Shown piece by piece: positions 45,468 to 53,812 of a DNA stretch of 64,000 bases (position 1 is its first letter; each line of letters starts with the position of its first letter). The notes under the pieces are model-generated. The model saw only the letters and a program-made list of their open reading frames with translations, searched no databases and had not been told where the DNA came from. The stretch covers positions 1 to 64,000 of the forward strand of contig JAJZBN010000007.1 in the NCBI GenBank assembly GCA_021798875.1. The letters run 5' to 3'. The DNA comes from a bacterium. Lineage in GTDB: Bacteria; SZUA-79; Acidulodesulfobacterales; Acidulodesulfobacteraceae. Position numbers and translations under genes: made by a program.

Positions 45468-46016
45468 CTATGCGTATCTTTCTTCTTTAAACGGGTCTGC
45501 ACCGTTGGAATAGCCTCTTTGCTCCCAGTACCCAAGTTCTTCTTTATCTAAAAAGGTAATCGTTTTTACCCATTTTGCGCTTTTATATGCATATTTATCG
45601 GGAATAACAAGGCGGACGGGGAAACCGTGTTCCGGAGTTAAAATTTGCCCTGCATATTTTAACGCGAATATCGAGTTGTCCTTGAGAAGGAAATCGGTAT
45701 CCACGTTTGTAGTATAACCGTCGTAAGAACCTATCAAAACGTATTTTGCATCTTTAAGAGGTTTAACTATAGCGGCAAACTTTTTCGACAAAACGCCCTC
45801 CCATTCCGCCGATTCTTTAGTCCAGCCGGTAACGCAATGGAAGTCGTCGGTTACTTTATCGTTACCTATTTTTACGATATCTTCGTAAGTGAAAACAGCC
45901 GGATTTTCGACTAATCCTTTTATCGTAAGCCTGTAGTCGTCAATGTTTACGTCCGGAATATATCCTAAATCAAGCTGAATTAAATCGTCTACTTTTTTCT
46001 GGTTCGGCGGTATCAT
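45468..46016 (-). CDS. Sulfite oxidase-like molybdopterin-dependent oxidoreductase
   Basis: A 182-residue protein with the oxidoreductase molybdopterin-binding fold. The molybdenum-ligand cysteine is Cys61 in DDFHCVTGWTKE, and GFPVRLVIPDKYAYKSAKW follows as in YedY/sulfite oxidases. It has no Tat or Sec signal, so a cytosolic form is likely. Substrate unknown. It follows the isochorismatase-like gene by 12 bp and the two are probably one operon. It would use the cofactor made by MoaA. Confidence 0.82.
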   Translation of the reverse strand: MIPPNQKKVDDLIQLDLGYIPDVNIDDYRLTIKGLVENPAVFTYEDIVKIGNDKVTDDFHCVTGWTKESAEWEGVLSKKFAAIVKPLKDAKYVLIGSYDGYTTNVDTDFLLKDNSIFALKYAGQILTPEHGFPVRLVIPDKYAYKSAKWVKTITFLDKEELGYWEQRGYSNGADPFKEERYA

Positions 46017-46028
46017 ACTAGTTTTATT

Positions 46029-46658
46029 TTAATTAAGAATATTTTCCACGATAGTTTTAGAATTTTCACATATAAACATTTTTCTCATATTTTCTAAAGA
46101 CCTGCCGTGCGCCTCTTTATCCATAGAAGATACGCAGTTTTCTGCAATTACCGGATAAAATCCTCGGTTTGCGGCGTCCCTTGCGGAAGATTCGACTCCT
46201 ATTTCCGTCGCTATTCCGGTAAAAATAAGAGTATTTATATTCCTGTTTTTCATCATCTGCTCGAAATAAGTTCCGATAAATATGCTTGCCGTAGGCTTCT
46301 CAAGCAGTATGTCGCCCTCTTGCGGAGCTATATCTTCGAGAATATTTCTGTCGCTTGAACCCTTTGCCATAAAGTCTGGAAGTTTTGCGGGATCGTCAAC
46401 GCCGAAACGCCTCATCATAGTATAATACGACCATGAAGACCTGAATTCTTTTGCCGCCGGTGTTATAAGGGTATATACGACTGGAATTTTACCCCTTAAT
46501 GCATTTATTAAATATTTAATATCGGAAACAAATTCAGTTTTATTATATATTCTGGAAACCAAGCCGTTTTGAACGTCCCACACTACAAGGCACGAACTTT
46601 CCGGATTCAGTATTTCTTTTAAATTTTCATAAATTTCAATGCCGTTAATTTTTTTCAT
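46029..46658 (-). CDS. Isochorismatase-family hydrolase-like protein lacking the usual cysteine
   Basis: A protein of about 209 residues from the ATG at 46658, which has a TGGGAGG ribosome site 5 bp upstream; a longer frame to 46712 lacks one. The alpha/beta fold is recognised by CLVVWDVQNGLV (Asp28) and FTGIATEIGVESSARDAANRG. In amidohydrolase members the last motif carries a nucleophilic cysteine; here it is Gly (TEIGVE), as in true isochorismatases, so a nicotinamidase role is unlikely. The reaction is unknown. It lies between the repeat protein and the sulfite-oxidase-like gene. Confidence 0.82.
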   Translation of the reverse strand: MKKINGIEIYENLKEILNPESSCLVVWDVQNGLVSRIYNKTEFVSDIKYLINALRGKIPVVYTLITPAAKEFRSSWSYYTMMRRFGVDDPAKLPDFMAKGSSDRNILEDIAPQEGDILLEKPTASIFIGTYFEQMMKNRNINTLIFTGIATEIGVESSARDAANRGFYPVIAENCVSSMDKEAHGRSLENMRKMFICENSKTIVENILN

Positions 46659-46708
46659 GATACCTCCCAAAAAAATAATTAATGTAGAACCTGTAATAAG
46701 AACGGTTT

Positions 46709-47227
46709 TCATAACTTAGGCATCCTTTCTGCAACGATATTCCTGACGCTTTCGCTTTTGTCGTCTTGCATTAAAGGCAGATATTCTTCGGGGATTCTTT
46801 TCGATACCGCTTTTCTTACCAATGCTTCTTCGTCTTTTATCATATCTTTTAAATATTCGGGAGCTATTCTTTCGGCGACCTTAATTCTTACTATCGGTTC
46901 TTTATCATGCATTAACGAAGGTAGATAAGATTCGTCTATTCTTTCGGCGACCGCATGCCTTACCCAAAAAGATTTGTCGTTCATCATTTTTGGAAGCTCT
47001 TTTGCATCTATTCTTTTTGCGGCTATTAAACGGACTTCTTTATACGGGTCGTTTATTAGCGCCGTTAAATTTTCTGCGGCTATCCTCGAGGCAACTTTAT
47101 ATCTTACGTTTTCGTCTTTATCGTTTAAAGCATGAACTAGATAAGCGGGATTAGCCGTACTTACTGCATTAAACCTCTCTTTAAAGCCTTCGTTGTTTAG
47201 AATATTTATAAATTCGCTTTCGGTCAT
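46709..47227 (-). CDS. Leucine-rich-repeat-variant / HEAT-like repeat protein
   Basis: A 172-residue protein built of about six repeats of roughly 24 residues, each like DKEPIVRIKVAERIAPEYL. This is the LRV pattern, a helical scaffold for protein binding. The N-terminal iron-sulfur cysteines of some LRV proteins are absent. It is cotranscribed with or close to the isochorismatase-like gene (50 bp). Function unknown. Confidence 0.75.
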   Translation of the reverse strand: MTESEFINILNNEGFKERFNAVSTANPAYLVHALNDKDENVRYKVASRIAAENLTALINDPYKEVRLIAAKRIDAKELPKMMNDKSFWVRHAVAERIDESYLPSLMHDKEPIVRIKVAERIAPEYLKDMIKDEEALVRKAVSKRIPEEYLPLMQDDKSESVRNIVAERMPKL

Positions 47228-47361
47228 TTTATATTTGAAGCAGATAAAAATTAATAAATTTTAATTTTAATTCGCTTTATTTGCTATAATTATACCATAC
47301 GGTAATTATTTTTAATATTTTTTGATATTCGGCAATTTTTATATTTCATATTTTTTAGAGG

Positions 47362-47367
47362 TATAAT
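47362..47367 (+). promoter_or_regulatory. -10 element of the DUF488 gene
   Basis: AGGTATAATTTATTTATA at 47359-47376 has a perfect -10, 38 bp before the ATG. The surrounding bases resemble the promoters at 41908 and 44952. Confidence 0.5.
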
Positions 47368-47404
47368 TTATTTATATATGCCGCATATATGAGGAGTAAA
47401 AATT

Positions 47405-47797
47405 ATGCTGAAAATAAAAAGAATTTACGATGAACCGTCCGAAAAAGACGGAATACGAATACTCATCGACAGATTATGGCCAAGAGGATTAAGCAAAGAG
47501 AAAACAAAAATAGATTTCTGGTTTAAAGATATAGCGCCGTCCAACGAATTGAGAAAATCGTTTCACGAAGCGGCAATAGATTTTAACGAATTTAAAACAA
47601 AATATTTGGAAGAACTTTCTGAATACGACCGCATGCATAATTCGTCAACCGAACCTAATTCGAATAATTCGATTGCCGCAATATCAAGATTATTAAAAAC
47701 TAAAGACCAAGATATAACATTATTATACGGACTTAAAGACGAAATAAACAACAACGCCGCCGTATTAAAAGAATTTATTTTAAAAAAAAGAAACTAA
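47405..47797 (+). CDS. DUF488-family protein
   Basis: A 130-residue DUF488 (YeaO-like) protein. The family motif is IRILIDRLWPRGLSKEK, followed by FKDIAPSNELRKSF. It is small, soluble and of unknown function. GAGGAG precedes the ATG. It is the lone plus-strand gene in this part. Confidence 0.85.
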   Translation: MLKIKRIYDEPSEKDGIRILIDRLWPRGLSKEKTKIDFWFKDIAPSNELRKSFHEAAIDFNEFKTKYLEELSEYDRMHNSSTEPNSNNSIAAISRLLKTKDQDITLLYGLKDEINNNAAVLKEFILKKRN

Positions 47798-47807
47798 GAT
47801 TTTCGCT

Positions 47808-47838
47808 TTTACGCAATAAATAGAAGCGTAAATAATTC
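47808..47838 (+). terminator. Weak hairpin after the DUF488 gene
   Basis: TTTACGC (47808-47814) pairs with GCGTAAA (47826-47832) with an 11-nt loop, followed by TAATTCTT. It is a possible but poor terminator. Confidence 0.3.
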
Positions 47839-47892
47839 TTATTTGCGGTTTTAGAATTAATTTTATTAAACAATATTTAATATTTTCAAAGT

Positions 47893-49110
47893 TTACGATA
47901 AATATTGCAGGAAATTATCCGCCGAAATAATATACTGAGTTAAGCCGTTAGACGAAGTTTTTTTTAAAATATCTTTTTTATTTACAACCTGAATAGCAAA
48001 CTGCGTTTGAGTTTTTTGTTGAAACGTTAATAGATTTTTTGAAACGTTTTCGTCGTTAAATTTAGTTTCCGCCATAAAGACAGTCTTATCGTCTTTAGTA
48101 ACAACAAAATCAACTTCTCTGCCTTCTTTGTCTCTTATGTAAGACAATCCATAGTTTCCGTAACCTAAGCTTTTCCATAATAATACCGTTTTATAAAGAT
48201 GAAAGGCGACGATGTTTTCAAATCTTTTCGCCTCGTCTTCAATCTCTGCCCAGTCGTAAAGATAAATTTTAGGCTCTTTTTTAATTGCCCTGAATATCGA
48301 TTTAGAATAAGGCTTTATAGAAAAAAAGTAATAAAACTGCTCAAGCAATAAAAGCCAGCTCTTAATAGAATCGAATGCTGCGCTTAAATCTTCCCTTAGC
48401 GAATTCACCGAAAGAGGAGAAGCTACTTTATAAGGCAAAAGATTGGATAATATTTCGATATTAGAAATATCGCGGACGGGATAAGCGTTTCTTATATCTT
48501 CCCTTATTAACGTTTTCTTCCGTTCGTTTGACCACAGATTATAAAACATTCTATCGTTTTTTAAAAACGGTTCGGGAAATCCAGAAAAATTAAATAATTG
48601 TTTATAATTTTCCAATGACTGCTTTTTATCGAAACCTTCTTTAAGATAGTTAAAAAAACTATCCGGTTCTATAAATGAGTTTTCCAATTCTCCCAGCGAC
48701 AGAGGAAAAAGATTAACCCCAAAATATCTGCCGAATAAACTGTCGCCGCCCTTTTTAAAAAGATCAAGCCTTCCGCTTCCCGTAACTATAAAGTTATATT
48801 CGTCATTATAACCGTCGTAACATCCTTTTAAATAATTTTTCCAATTTTTATATTTATGTATTTCGTCGAATACCACCAAAAACTTTTTTTTTATATCTTT
48901 GCTTTCGTTTTCAAAAAAGTAAGGCGTATTTAATATCTTTTTTTGATCGTTTATTATATCCCAGCTTAAATAAGAACCTTGAGAAAATTTATTTAAAATA
49001 GCTTTGGCGAAAGTAGTTTTTCCGCTTTGCCTGGGGCCGCTTACAAAAAGCATTTTATTGTATTCGTCTAATACTTTTGCTCCAAATTTTTCGATATTCC
49101 TTTTTATCAT
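47893..49110 (-). CDS. AAA+ ATPase with DUF4143 domain
   Basis: A 405-residue protein. The Walker A site is FVSGPRQSGKTTFAK (near 23-37), Walker B is FLVVFDEIHKYKNW, and a sensor-like ...VTGSGRLDLFKKGG follows. The C-terminal DUF4143 part has EVDFVVTKDD and AETKF, a PD-(D/E)xK-like signature (D...E-x-K). The family is widespread in mobile and genomic-island DNA and its role is unknown. It is a single gene with no obvious partner. Confidence 0.85.
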   Translation of the reverse strand: MIKRNIEKFGAKVLDEYNKMLFVSGPRQSGKTTFAKAILNKFSQGSYLSWDIINDQKKILNTPYFFENESKDIKKKFLVVFDEIHKYKNWKNYLKGCYDGYNDEYNFIVTGSGRLDLFKKGGDSLFGRYFGVNLFPLSLGELENSFIEPDSFFNYLKEGFDKKQSLENYKQLFNFSGFPEPFLKNDRMFYNLWSNERKKTLIREDIRNAYPVRDISNIEILSNLLPYKVASPLSVNSLREDLSAAFDSIKSWLLLLEQFYYFFSIKPYSKSIFRAIKKEPKIYLYDWAEIEDEAKRFENIVAFHLYKTVLLWKSLGYGNYGLSYIRDKEGREVDFVVTKDDKTVFMAETKFNDENVSKNLLTFQQKTQTQFAIQVVNKKDILKKTSSNGLTQYIISADNFLQYLS

Positions 49111-49232
49111 ATTGACTATTTTATATTGTATTTGAAAAAAGTCAAGACTTTTTCCGAATTTGCTCTAATAATGTCATATGGTAAGGATTTTTGGAAAAAG
49201 CATTATAATGTCTGCCGCATTTATAAACTTTA

Positions 49233-49889
49233 TCATTCAAAATAGTTTATAACGTCTTCGTTCCTGAAAGTTTTTATTTCGTTTACCTTGCTTGTTTTTT
49301 TGTAGTAACCTATGGAAATGCCGAGCAGAAACTTTTTATTTTTAGGCAGTTTAAATGCTTTCCTTAAAACGTCTGGGTATGCGACTAAATAAGCCTGAGG
49401 ACAAGCGCCCAAGCCTAAATCGTGCGCCGCAAGTAAAATGTTCTGCGCTAAAAAACCGCAGTCGAAAACCGACCATAAACCTAAATTTTCATCCATATAT
49501 ATAAAAATAGCGGTCTGGGAATGAAAAAAAACATAGTTGCGAAGGGAAAATTCGGTTCTTTTTTCTTTGTCGTCCCTGTTAATGCCTATATATTCAAACC
49601 TGTGCCTGCCTGTTTCAAACATATTATTGTTTTGCTTTTCAGGCCAGGAATCGGGAAAAGGATAATCCGGATTAATAGGAGTGCAGTTTTTCGCAAGTTC
49701 GTAAAGATTGGTTTTAATAAATTCGGAGGTTTTACCTGTAGAGACCGCTATCTCCCACGGCTGTGAATTTGCCCATGAAGGAGCTCTCAGCGATAATTTA
49801 AGTATTTTGTCTATAATCTCCTTAGGTACGGGCTTGTCTTCAAAATCTCTTTTCGACGTCCTTGAGTCTATAGCTTCAAATAGTTCCAT
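49233..49889 (-). CDS. Nitroreductase-family flavoprotein
   Basis: A 218-residue FMN-dependent NAD(P)H oxidoreductase. The N-terminus LFEAIDSRTSKRDF carries the FMN-phosphate arginines, and SLRAPSWANSQPWEIAV and AAHDLGLGACP are typical. It reduces nitro- or quinone-type compounds; the true substrate is unknown. GAAGGT precedes the ATG. It lies alone. Confidence 0.88.
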   Translation of the reverse strand: MELFEAIDSRTSKRDFEDKPVPKEIIDKILKLSLRAPSWANSQPWEIAVSTGKTSEFIKTNLYELAKNCTPINPDYPFPDSWPEKQNNNMFETGRHRFEYIGINRDDKEKRTEFSLRNYVFFHSQTAIFIYMDENLGLWSVFDCGFLAQNILLAAHDLGLGACPQAYLVAYPDVLRKAFKLPKNKKFLLGISIGYYKKTSKVNEIKTFRNEDVINYFE

Positions 49890-49948
49890 TATTATACCTT
49901 CATAATTTTTTTATATAATTATATCATATTTTTATTGTAGCAATTCCT

Positions 49949-51985
49949 TTAATTATCTTTTGCATATTTCAAGGGCACCTTATTCCCGTAGTATGTCCAA
50001 AAACGGCTTCTGTCTGCCTTGTGGGCTTTAGCTTCGTAAAGAGCCTGGTCGGAGAAACGGATAAGTTCTAAGGGGTTATATAATTCGATAGATTCGCCTG
50101 CGGTCGTTAAAAGGGTATCGCCGACGCCTTTTTTATCCGCAACGTATTTATTTGAAAACGGATATAAAACTACTCCCATACTTAAGCCGATTTTAACCGA
50201 AGTATTTATATTGTCCTTTATATGTATAGGCTCTAAAATCAGTTCCCCTATTTTATCTATTATTTTTTCTAAAGTATCTACGTCATCCAAATATTCTATT
50301 AAAAGAACAAACTCGTCTCCGCCCAATCTTGCTACAAAGTCGGTTTTCCTTAAACCTTTCTGCAAACGTTCCGATGTAACCTTAAGTACGACGTCTCCGG
50401 CATCGTGCCCGTAAGTATCGTTAATCTGTTTAAAGCCGTCTAAGTCTAACATGCATATAGCCATTAGCTTTTTGTTTCTGTTAGCTCTTTCGACGGCGCG
50501 TTCAAACTCAATTTCTAAAGCCCTTCTGTTGGGAAGATTCGTTAGAGAGTCTGTGATGGATTGACGCAAAAGTTCTTCCGCGAGATAGTGTCTTTCGGTA
50601 ACGTCCATAAAAGTCCAAACGATTAAAGGATGTTCCTGCTCTCCCATAATCCTTTGGCCGGAAACGTCGACATAAATTAAAACTCCGTCTTTGCGTTTCA
50701 TCTTGAGATCTCTTAAATAAGCGCTGCCTTTAATTAAAGCTTCCTGAATAATGGCAAGCATTTGTTTGGCGCTTTCTTCATCGTCGGGATAAAAAATATC
50801 TTTGGTGAAATGCCCTAAAACTTCTTCTTTATTGGAATAGCCTAAAATATTTAAAAACCCGCGATTAGCTTCTATAATTATTTTTTCAGGATGTCTAATC
50901 AAAACTATGCCGGTTGCGGTATTAGATAATAAAGCCTCCTGCAATTCGATAAGTTTGCGTATAGTCTCTTGGCTTTTATGTCTTTCCGTGACGTCCACTT
51001 CCGTCCAAACTATACGCTCCGGCTCTCCAGGCTTAGACGGCAGTTTTTGTCCGGAAATATCTACATATACCAAAGAACCGTCAAGACGTAAATAAGGTAC
51101 GTCGTTAAGCAATCCTTCGCCTTTAGATAGAATAGTTTCGGCTAATTTGCCTACTTTTTCGTACGACTCCGAATCCGGAAAAAACTCCCTCATAGGATGC
51201 CCTACCATATCTTCTACGGAAGAAGCGCCGTATATTTGCAGAGTGCGCTCGTTTACCAATTCCATAACCCTTTCCGGATAACGTAAAACATTTATGCCTA
51301 CGGTAAGATTGCTAAGCAAAAGCTCGTTAAATTTTCTTAAATCTTCCCTGCGGATTTCGTCGTCCATTCTGTCGAGCGCTAAACCTATATCGTCGGCAAG
51401 CTGCAATAAAACGGATTTTATATCTTCGTCGAAAAGTTCTTTTTCTTCAATGTAAAAAGCTATAACTGCATAAATCTCGCCTTTTTTGAAAACAGGTATC
51501 GCGGAACTTTTTGCTATGCCGCAAATTTTTGCACGCTTGCGCCAAGGCTTTCCTCTTTCATCGCTAAAAAAGTCAAAATTAAATATAGGTTTTTTACTTC
51601 TCCAGACCTGACCCATAACTTCTTGCCCTTCGGGTAAGTCTTCTCTGGCGGATATAACGATGCCTTCTAAGTAACCTATTTCTCCGGATTTGGCAAGCAT
51701 CTTATATAGTCCGTTTTCGTCCGGCATGCCAATGCAAGCAAGACGAATGTCTGAGTATTGACGGGCAATATAGCAGATTTCGTTAAAGAGTTTCTTTTCG
51801 TCTTTAACTTTAGCTATTATCTGATTGGCAGTCTTGAGCATTGCCGTAAAACGCGTCAGTTTTTTATTGTGCTCTAAAGATTTTTGCAATGCGTTTTTAA
51901 GTTTTTCCTGTTCGGTTACATCCGTCCAGCTTGCTATTCTAACTGTTTTACCTTTATATATTACCGAATCCGCATAAATATACAT
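49949..51985 (-). CDS. PAS/GAF/GGDEF signalling protein, C-terminal part (diguanylate cyclase)
   Basis: A 678-codon frame that is the C-terminal part of one larger gene with 51961-53055. It starts inside a PAS domain (MYIYADSVIYKG), then has a GAF domain (about 55-205), two PAS domains (about 215-335 and 340-465) and a GGDEF domain (about 475-640). The GGDEF motif is intact (ARLGGDEF near 556), with an RKTD inhibitory site five residues before it, so c-di-GMP synthesis with product feedback is expected. The apparent start has no good ribosome site; the true gene begins at 53055, with a frame change at 52003-52009. Confidence 0.85.
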   Translation of the reverse strand: MYIYADSVIYKGKTVRIASWTDVTEQEKLKNALQKSLEHNKKLTRFTAMLKTANQIIAKVKDEKKLFNEICYIARQYSDIRLACIGMPDENGLYKMLAKSGEIGYLEGIVISAREDLPEGQEVMGQVWRSKKPIFNFDFFSDERGKPWRKRAKICGIAKSSAIPVFKKGEIYAVIAFYIEEKELFDEDIKSVLLQLADDIGLALDRMDDEIRREDLRKFNELLLSNLTVGINVLRYPERVMELVNERTLQIYGASSVEDMVGHPMREFFPDSESYEKVGKLAETILSKGEGLLNDVPYLRLDGSLVYVDISGQKLPSKPGEPERIVWTEVDVTERHKSQETIRKLIELQEALLSNTATGIVLIRHPEKIIIEANRGFLNILGYSNKEEVLGHFTKDIFYPDDEESAKQMLAIIQEALIKGSAYLRDLKMKRKDGVLIYVDVSGQRIMGEQEHPLIVWTFMDVTERHYLAEELLRQSITDSLTNLPNRRALEIEFERAVERANRNKKLMAICMLDLDGFKQINDTYGHDAGDVVLKVTSERLQKGLRKTDFVARLGGDEFVLLIEYLDDVDTLEKIIDKIGELILEPIHIKDNINTSVKIGLSMGVVLYPFSNKYVADKKGVGDTLLTTAGESIELYNPLELIRFSDQALYEAKAHKADRSRFWTYYGNKVPLKYAKDN

Positions 51986-53055
51986 CCAAAGTTCTTCGCC
52001 TGTTTTTTTAATGCCTTAAACGTTACGTAATGTTTATAGCCGATATCGGTAAGGCCTTTTTTAATGGAGTCTTTTGCTGTTTCTTTATGTTCTTCGGCTA
52101 ATACATCCCAGAAGTATTTATCTTTAAGTTCTTCCGCAGTATAGCCCAACATGACTTGAAGAGCGGGATTGGCATAAATAAATTTATCGGTATGCATGTC
52201 TAATCCAAGCGGCATGTTTTCTGCAAGGGTTCTAAACGTTTCTTCCGATTCTTTAAGTTTATTTTCGAGGATTTTCTTTTCGGTTATGTCGGTTATTGTC
52301 GCCTGAATATAAGTTCTGCCGTTATAAACGGTAGAACTTATAGTAGTTTCCACGTCCCTTATTTCCCCGTTTTTAAGCCTGTGTTTAAAAACGGCAAAAT
52401 TAGAACCTTCTTTTAGCGCTTTCATTCGGAAATTTTTTAAATCTTTATCCGATATAAAAGGGTTTATAACTTTTATATCCATATTTCTGAATTCTTCTTT
52501 TGAAAATCCGTAAAAATCTACCGCTCTTTTATTGGCATTTATTATGATGCCGGTTTCTAAATCTATAATTAAAGATACCGATGGAAAATTATCGAAAAAC
52601 GCCTCAAGTTTCTTTTCCGTAGATTCAGACTTTTCCTTTGCTTTTTTAGCGGATTCTATTTCTGACATGAAATCGGTTATATTTGTATGGGATTCAAAAA
52701 ATAAAAAAGAATCCGAATCGTCCCTAAAAGCCTCTACTTTGTATAAATGACCTTTATGATTATGAATTACGTTGGAAATATTTTTATCTTTATTTTCTTT
52801 AAGTTCCATTATGGGGCATATTTCTCCCATTTCGTGGCAGGGCTTATCGTAACCGTGGGATATTTGGTAGCATTTTCCCAAGGATTCGTTTATTTCATTA
52901 TTTCGTTTTTCGGGGGGGGGGGGGGTGAATAGGCTTGAATAGGTTTCTTTAGCGGTTTTATTTAAAAATACAACGTCGCATTTATCGTTGATTGCTAATA
53001 TCGGACATAAAATTTTATCGAAAACAAAGTAGTCTTCCGGCGGAACTTCTTTCAT
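51961..53055 (-). CDS. PAS-domain N-terminal part of the split sensor gene
   Basis: A 364-codon frame: PAS 1 (about 8-120) with the unusual cysteine pattern C62-x10-C73-x6-C80 and His in between (KCYQISHGYDKPC then GEICP), PAS 2 (about 145-265) and most of PAS 3 (about 270-350). It ends 25 bp after the next frame begins. Adding one A to the A7 run (52003-52009) joins the frames in the middle of PAS 3, giving one protein of about 1,030 residues. A 14-C tract lies near codons 44-48. It could be a broken gene, a phase-variable one, or a sequencing error in the run. Confidence 0.82.
   Translation of the reverse strand: MKEVPPEDYFVFDKILCPILAINDKCDVVFLNKTAKETYSSLFTPPPPEKRNNEINESLGKCYQISHGYDKPCHEMGEICPIMELKENKDKNISNVIHNHKGHLYKVEAFRDDSDSFLFFESHTNITDFMSEIESAKKAKEKSESTEKKLEAFFDNFPSVSLIIDLETGIIINANKRAVDFYGFSKEEFRNMDIKVINPFISDKDLKNFRMKALKEGSNFAVFKHRLKNGEIRDVETTISSTVYNGRTYIQATITDITEKKILENKLKESEETFRTLAENMPLGLDMHTDKFIYANPALQVMLGYTAEELKDKYFWDVLAEEHKETAKDSIKKGLTDIGYKHYVTFKALKKQAKNFGCIFMRIR
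52003..52009 (-). repeat. A7 run at the frame junction
   Basis: Coding-strand A7 in the KALKK codons. Eight As would fuse the two frames to read KALKKTGEELWMYIYADS, a normal PAS sequence. Confidence 0.8.
52912..52925 (-). repeat. C14 homopolymer in coding sequence
   Basis: Fourteen consecutive Cs on the coding strand encode the end of Thr44 and Pro45-48. It is by far the longest G/C run in this AT-rich window. Its place near the start makes it a classic site for slipped-strand on/off switching. Confidence 0.9.
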
Positions 53056-53296
53056 TAGTATATTATATTTACTTATTTACTTTCTTAAGATTTATTGAAC
53101 AAAAATATATTTAAAACTAAGCTGCAATAAAAATTTAAGAATACATAAATATCAAACGATATTTTGTATTATACTTAATATTAAAATATTATATATACTT
53201 AAATATAATATTTCAATAGAAAAATTTTTAATAAAATTGCCTGTTTAATTATGCAACATAAAATTTGTTTCGATATTTTTTATAAATTATGAACTT
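53056..53296. other. Intergenic region, no feature seen
   Basis: AT-rich DNA between the sensor gene start and the YhaN remnant; the promoter of the sensor gene must be here but no clear element was seen. Confidence 0.45.
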
Positions 53297-53671
53297 TTAT
53301 ATCGCTATTTCTTTATTTAAAATATCGCGGACAAGCCGCAATCTTATATATTTTTCTGAGTAATATTCTATCTGTGCAGCAACTGAGGATGCCTTTTCTT
53401 CCGCATCTTCTATGGATTGCGATAATTTATCTTTTTTTGCTTTTAAACTTTCCTGCTTTTCTACGATATCCGCGCTGATATCCATAATCTGCGACAGTAA
53501 AGCGTTTTCATTCAAATTTTCATCCTTATAACCGGCAGAGATCAAGCAATCTAACAACAAAAGTTTATTTTCGCCTATGTGCTTTTTTATATTCTCTGTT
53601 TCTTCTTTTATATCCCTAATTTTTTTGGCATCATCGGCTATTTTTTCCATTTTTTGCAGCCAAGAACGCAT
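53297..53671 (-). pseudogene. YhaN fragment (coiled-coil part)
   Basis: A 124-codon coiled-coil frame. Read back through 53696-53760 in the same frame it continues from KWDDIWEGIKITPLVPREMR, a typical YhaN/SbcC-like segment. It stops at LRLVRDILNKEIAI, where full YhaN runs on to the ABC signature and Walker B, so the C-terminal ATPase half is lost. It is the tail of the decayed gene at 53813-54952. Confidence 0.75.
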
Positions 53672-53812
53672 TTCACGCGGAACAAGAGGGGTTATTTTTA
53701 TACCTTCCCATATGTCGTCCCATTTGACGGTTAACCGTTCTTTTGCGACTCGGCTTTATCTTCTTCTATTTTTGATAAATTTGATAAAAAAATAGCCTTT
53801 TTGGAAACCAAT

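Noticed and set aside
46659-46712. Longer start for the isochorismatase-like gene
   Set aside because: No ribosome site there and a strong TGGGAGG before the ATG at 46658.
52747-52932. Plus-strand frame ending in a Gly run across the G14 tract
   Set aside because: Antisense to the PAS gene, whose domain content is clear.
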